Shown one piece after another: positions 6,601 through 7,420 of a DNA stretch of 7,420 nt (positions within the stretch are counted from its first letter, which is position 1; each line of letters opens with the position of its first letter). Source of the DNA: Firmicutes bacterium UBA994 (GTDB lineage Bacteria > Bacillota > UBA994). The position numbers and the translations under genes are program-made. The DNA lies in contig DBBC01000028.1 of assembly GCA_002292025.1 (NCBI GenBank), forward strand, positions 1 to 7,420, read 5' to 3'. The notes beneath the pieces are model-generated. The model had not been told where the DNA came from. It did no database searches and was given only the letters and a program-made list of their open reading frames with translations.

Positions 6601-7295
6601 GCCGTCGGCTGCTGTCTCCAAAGGCTACAAAGTACATCCACAACGAGCACCATGAGGATGATCCCGCCCAAAATCACACCGACATTGGGCCACAGCTGAA
6701 ACTGAATATTGGCATACAGCAACTCACCGATGCCGCCTGCCCCGACTAGCCCTAGGACTACGGACAGGCGGATGTTTCTTTCTAAGCAAGTTAAGCAGAC
6801 ATCAAAGAGCGCAGGCGGAGGCGCCGGTGACTGCGCGAGGGTCGCTGCCCGCTTGGCAGCCATTAGGTTGCTTAGCGAGACAAGAGTAAGCGCTACCAAC
6901 CCACTTACCGGTCCTGCCCCAAAGCCGTGCACCAGCAACATGGCCCACGCTAGGGCATGGACTGCCCCCACTACGCGCAAGAGCATAACTCCCACATGGC
7001 GCAAGCTTGCAGGCAACGGAACACTGGAGCGAACCCACCCAGCGAGTACTGCGACTCCCCAAGCAATAACAACGCTGAGTAGCGCCATTAACAAGCTTTC
7101 ACTCAATTCTGTGCCGATGCGCCCAAGATAAGCGAGGTTAGGCGGGAACATCCGCGCAAAAATACTGAGTATGGCTTGCGTCCCGTCCACAAAGTGCGGG
7201 AGGGCGGCGACAAACTCTGCGCTACCCCAGCGCAGCCCAATTAAAATGACCGCCAGAGTTACTATCGGTAGCATGTACCGTCTAAGTGACAACAT
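6558..7295 (-). CDS. phnE: PhnE-type ABC permease lacking the EAA coupling loop
   Basis: Membrane subunit of a phosphonate/phosphite/phosphate ABC importer (PhnE family). Recognisable family features of the 245-residue product: MFPPNL (49-54) after the first helix, AMLLVHGFGAGPVSGLVAL (118-136) and the C-terminal signature LERNIRLSVVLGLVGAGGIGELLYANIQF (171-199). Hydrophobic segments lie at about 8-26, 64-88, 102-124, 129-148, 172-192 and 205-226. Compared with E. coli PhnE as I recall it, about 23 residues are missing between about 154 and 162: the stretch that normally holds the EAA coupling helix (GPVEG..ATGA... to LPQ) is replaced by SPAPPP. The conserved Arg and Glu of the RAINEM-like helix are also absent (Gly110, Ala114). 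The frame is otherwise clean, so it is a diverged partner subunit or a decaying gene. ATG 7295 follows a GGGGGG site (9 nt spacing). It converges on tdk. Confidence 0.72.
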   Translation of the reverse strand: MLSLRRYMLPIVTLAVILIGLRWGSAEFVAALPHFVDGTQAILSIFARMFPPNLAYLGRIGTELSESLLMALLSVVIAWGVAVLAGWVRSSVPLPASLRHVGVMLLRVVGAVHALAWAMLLVHGFGAGPVSGLVALTLVSLSNLMAAKRAATLAQSPAPPPALFDVCLTCLERNIRLSVVLGLVGAGGIGELLYANIQFQLWPNVGVILGGIILMVLVVDVLCSLWRQQPTAQSLTSQQPRQRAS

Positions 7296-7367
7296 TCAAC
7301 TGGGCCCCCCGTAAGTAGAGATGCGGAGAAGGTGTGAGAGGGAGAGTGGGAGAGAGCTTGCTGGCTC
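7296..7367 (-). other. Pyrimidine-rich leader of the PhnE-like gene
   Basis: The predicted 5' leader is strikingly C/T-rich (about 7321-7354 on the - strand is nearly all C, T and A) and ends in a G run serving as ribosome binding site, with TGA immediately before the ATG. A small GAGC/GCTC hairpin can form close to its 5' end. No gene is supported here. Confidence 0.35.
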
Positions 7368-7374
7368 CAAACCA

Positions 7375-7403
7375 ATTATCGCTAAGGGCCAAGGCTCCGT
7401 CAA
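7375..7403 (-). promoter_or_regulatory. Sigma-70/A promoter for the PhnE-like gene
   Basis: Reading the - strand, TTGACG (7403-7398) and GATAAT (7380-7375) each match the consensus at five of six positions and are separated by exactly 17 bp. An A-rich stretch lies just upstream. Transcription would start near 7367, leaving an untranslated leader of about 72 nt before ATG 7295. No Pho box is visible in the part that can be seen. Confidence 0.6.
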
Positions 7404-7420
7404 CTTTTTAATAGGACAAT

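Noticed and set aside
6576..6614. Nine-base direct repeat CGGCTGCTG at 6576 and 6606
   Set aside because: Short, GC-rich, only two copies, one in coding sequence; probably chance.
6802..6840. Another - strand frame of the PhnE-like gene reads DPRAVTGAS, reminiscent of an EAA motif, hinting at a frameshift
   Set aside because: It runs into a stop within a few codons, and no frameshift can restore the roughly 23 codons that are physically absent; the match is short enough to be chance.
6709..7131. 140-codon + strand frame opposite the PhnE-like gene
   Set aside because: No recognisable domain, while the - strand frame carries the PhnE signature and membrane segments.
1..7420. CRISPR array, transposon ends, tRNA or rRNA genes, attachment sites
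   Set aside because: No spaced repeat array, no transposase motif or terminal inverted repeats, and no tRNA-like fold were recognised by eye; coding density leaves little room for them.

Overview
The window looks like a chromosomal segment from a Bacillota (Firmicutes) bacterium, probably a Clostridia-like lineage of moderate to slightly high GC. The reasons are strong AGGAGG-type ribosome binding sites, frequent GTG starts, a short lipoprotein-type PstS, a PhoR-type kinase directly ahead of pst, and a Bacillus-style PhoP box. The taxonomic call is an inference from gene style only; there is no rRNA or other marker here.

Layout on the + strand: the 3' part of a PhoR-type sensor histidine kinase (1-1169, cut by the window edge), then a promoter region carrying four TTAACA-like hexamers at an exact 11-bp period plus an extended -10. 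Next comes a compact pstS-pstC-pstA-pstB-phoU operon (1260-5232). A hairpin terminator (about 5277-5317) closes it. It is followed by a two-gene nucleoside salvage unit, uridine kinase (5371-6003) and thymidine kinase (6037-6600). On the - strand, convergent with tdk and overlapping its 3' end by 43 bp, lies a PhnE-type ABC permease (7295-6558) with its own consensus promoter near the window end.

How the genes work together: PstS captures phosphate outside the membrane, PstC/PstA form the channel and PstB powers it. PhoU and PhoR read the state of the transporter, and PhoR (through a PhoP presumably encoded upstream of the window) controls the pst promoter, so the window holds most of a phosphate-starvation feedback loop. 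Udk and Tdk are unrelated pyrimidine salvage enzymes. The - strand permease belongs to the phosphonate/phosphite uptake family.

Most of the window is ordinary. The most unusual items are: (1) the PhnE-like permease, which appears to have lost in frame about 23 residues that normally form the EAA coupling loop contacting the ATPase; (2) the very regular four-repeat Pho box, which overlaps the phoR stop codon; (3) a proline directly after the Walker A motif in PstB. I did not find a clearly new multi-gene system. Several start codons were chosen downstream of the longest open frame on the basis of ribosome binding sites, which makes PstS a clear lipoprotein.
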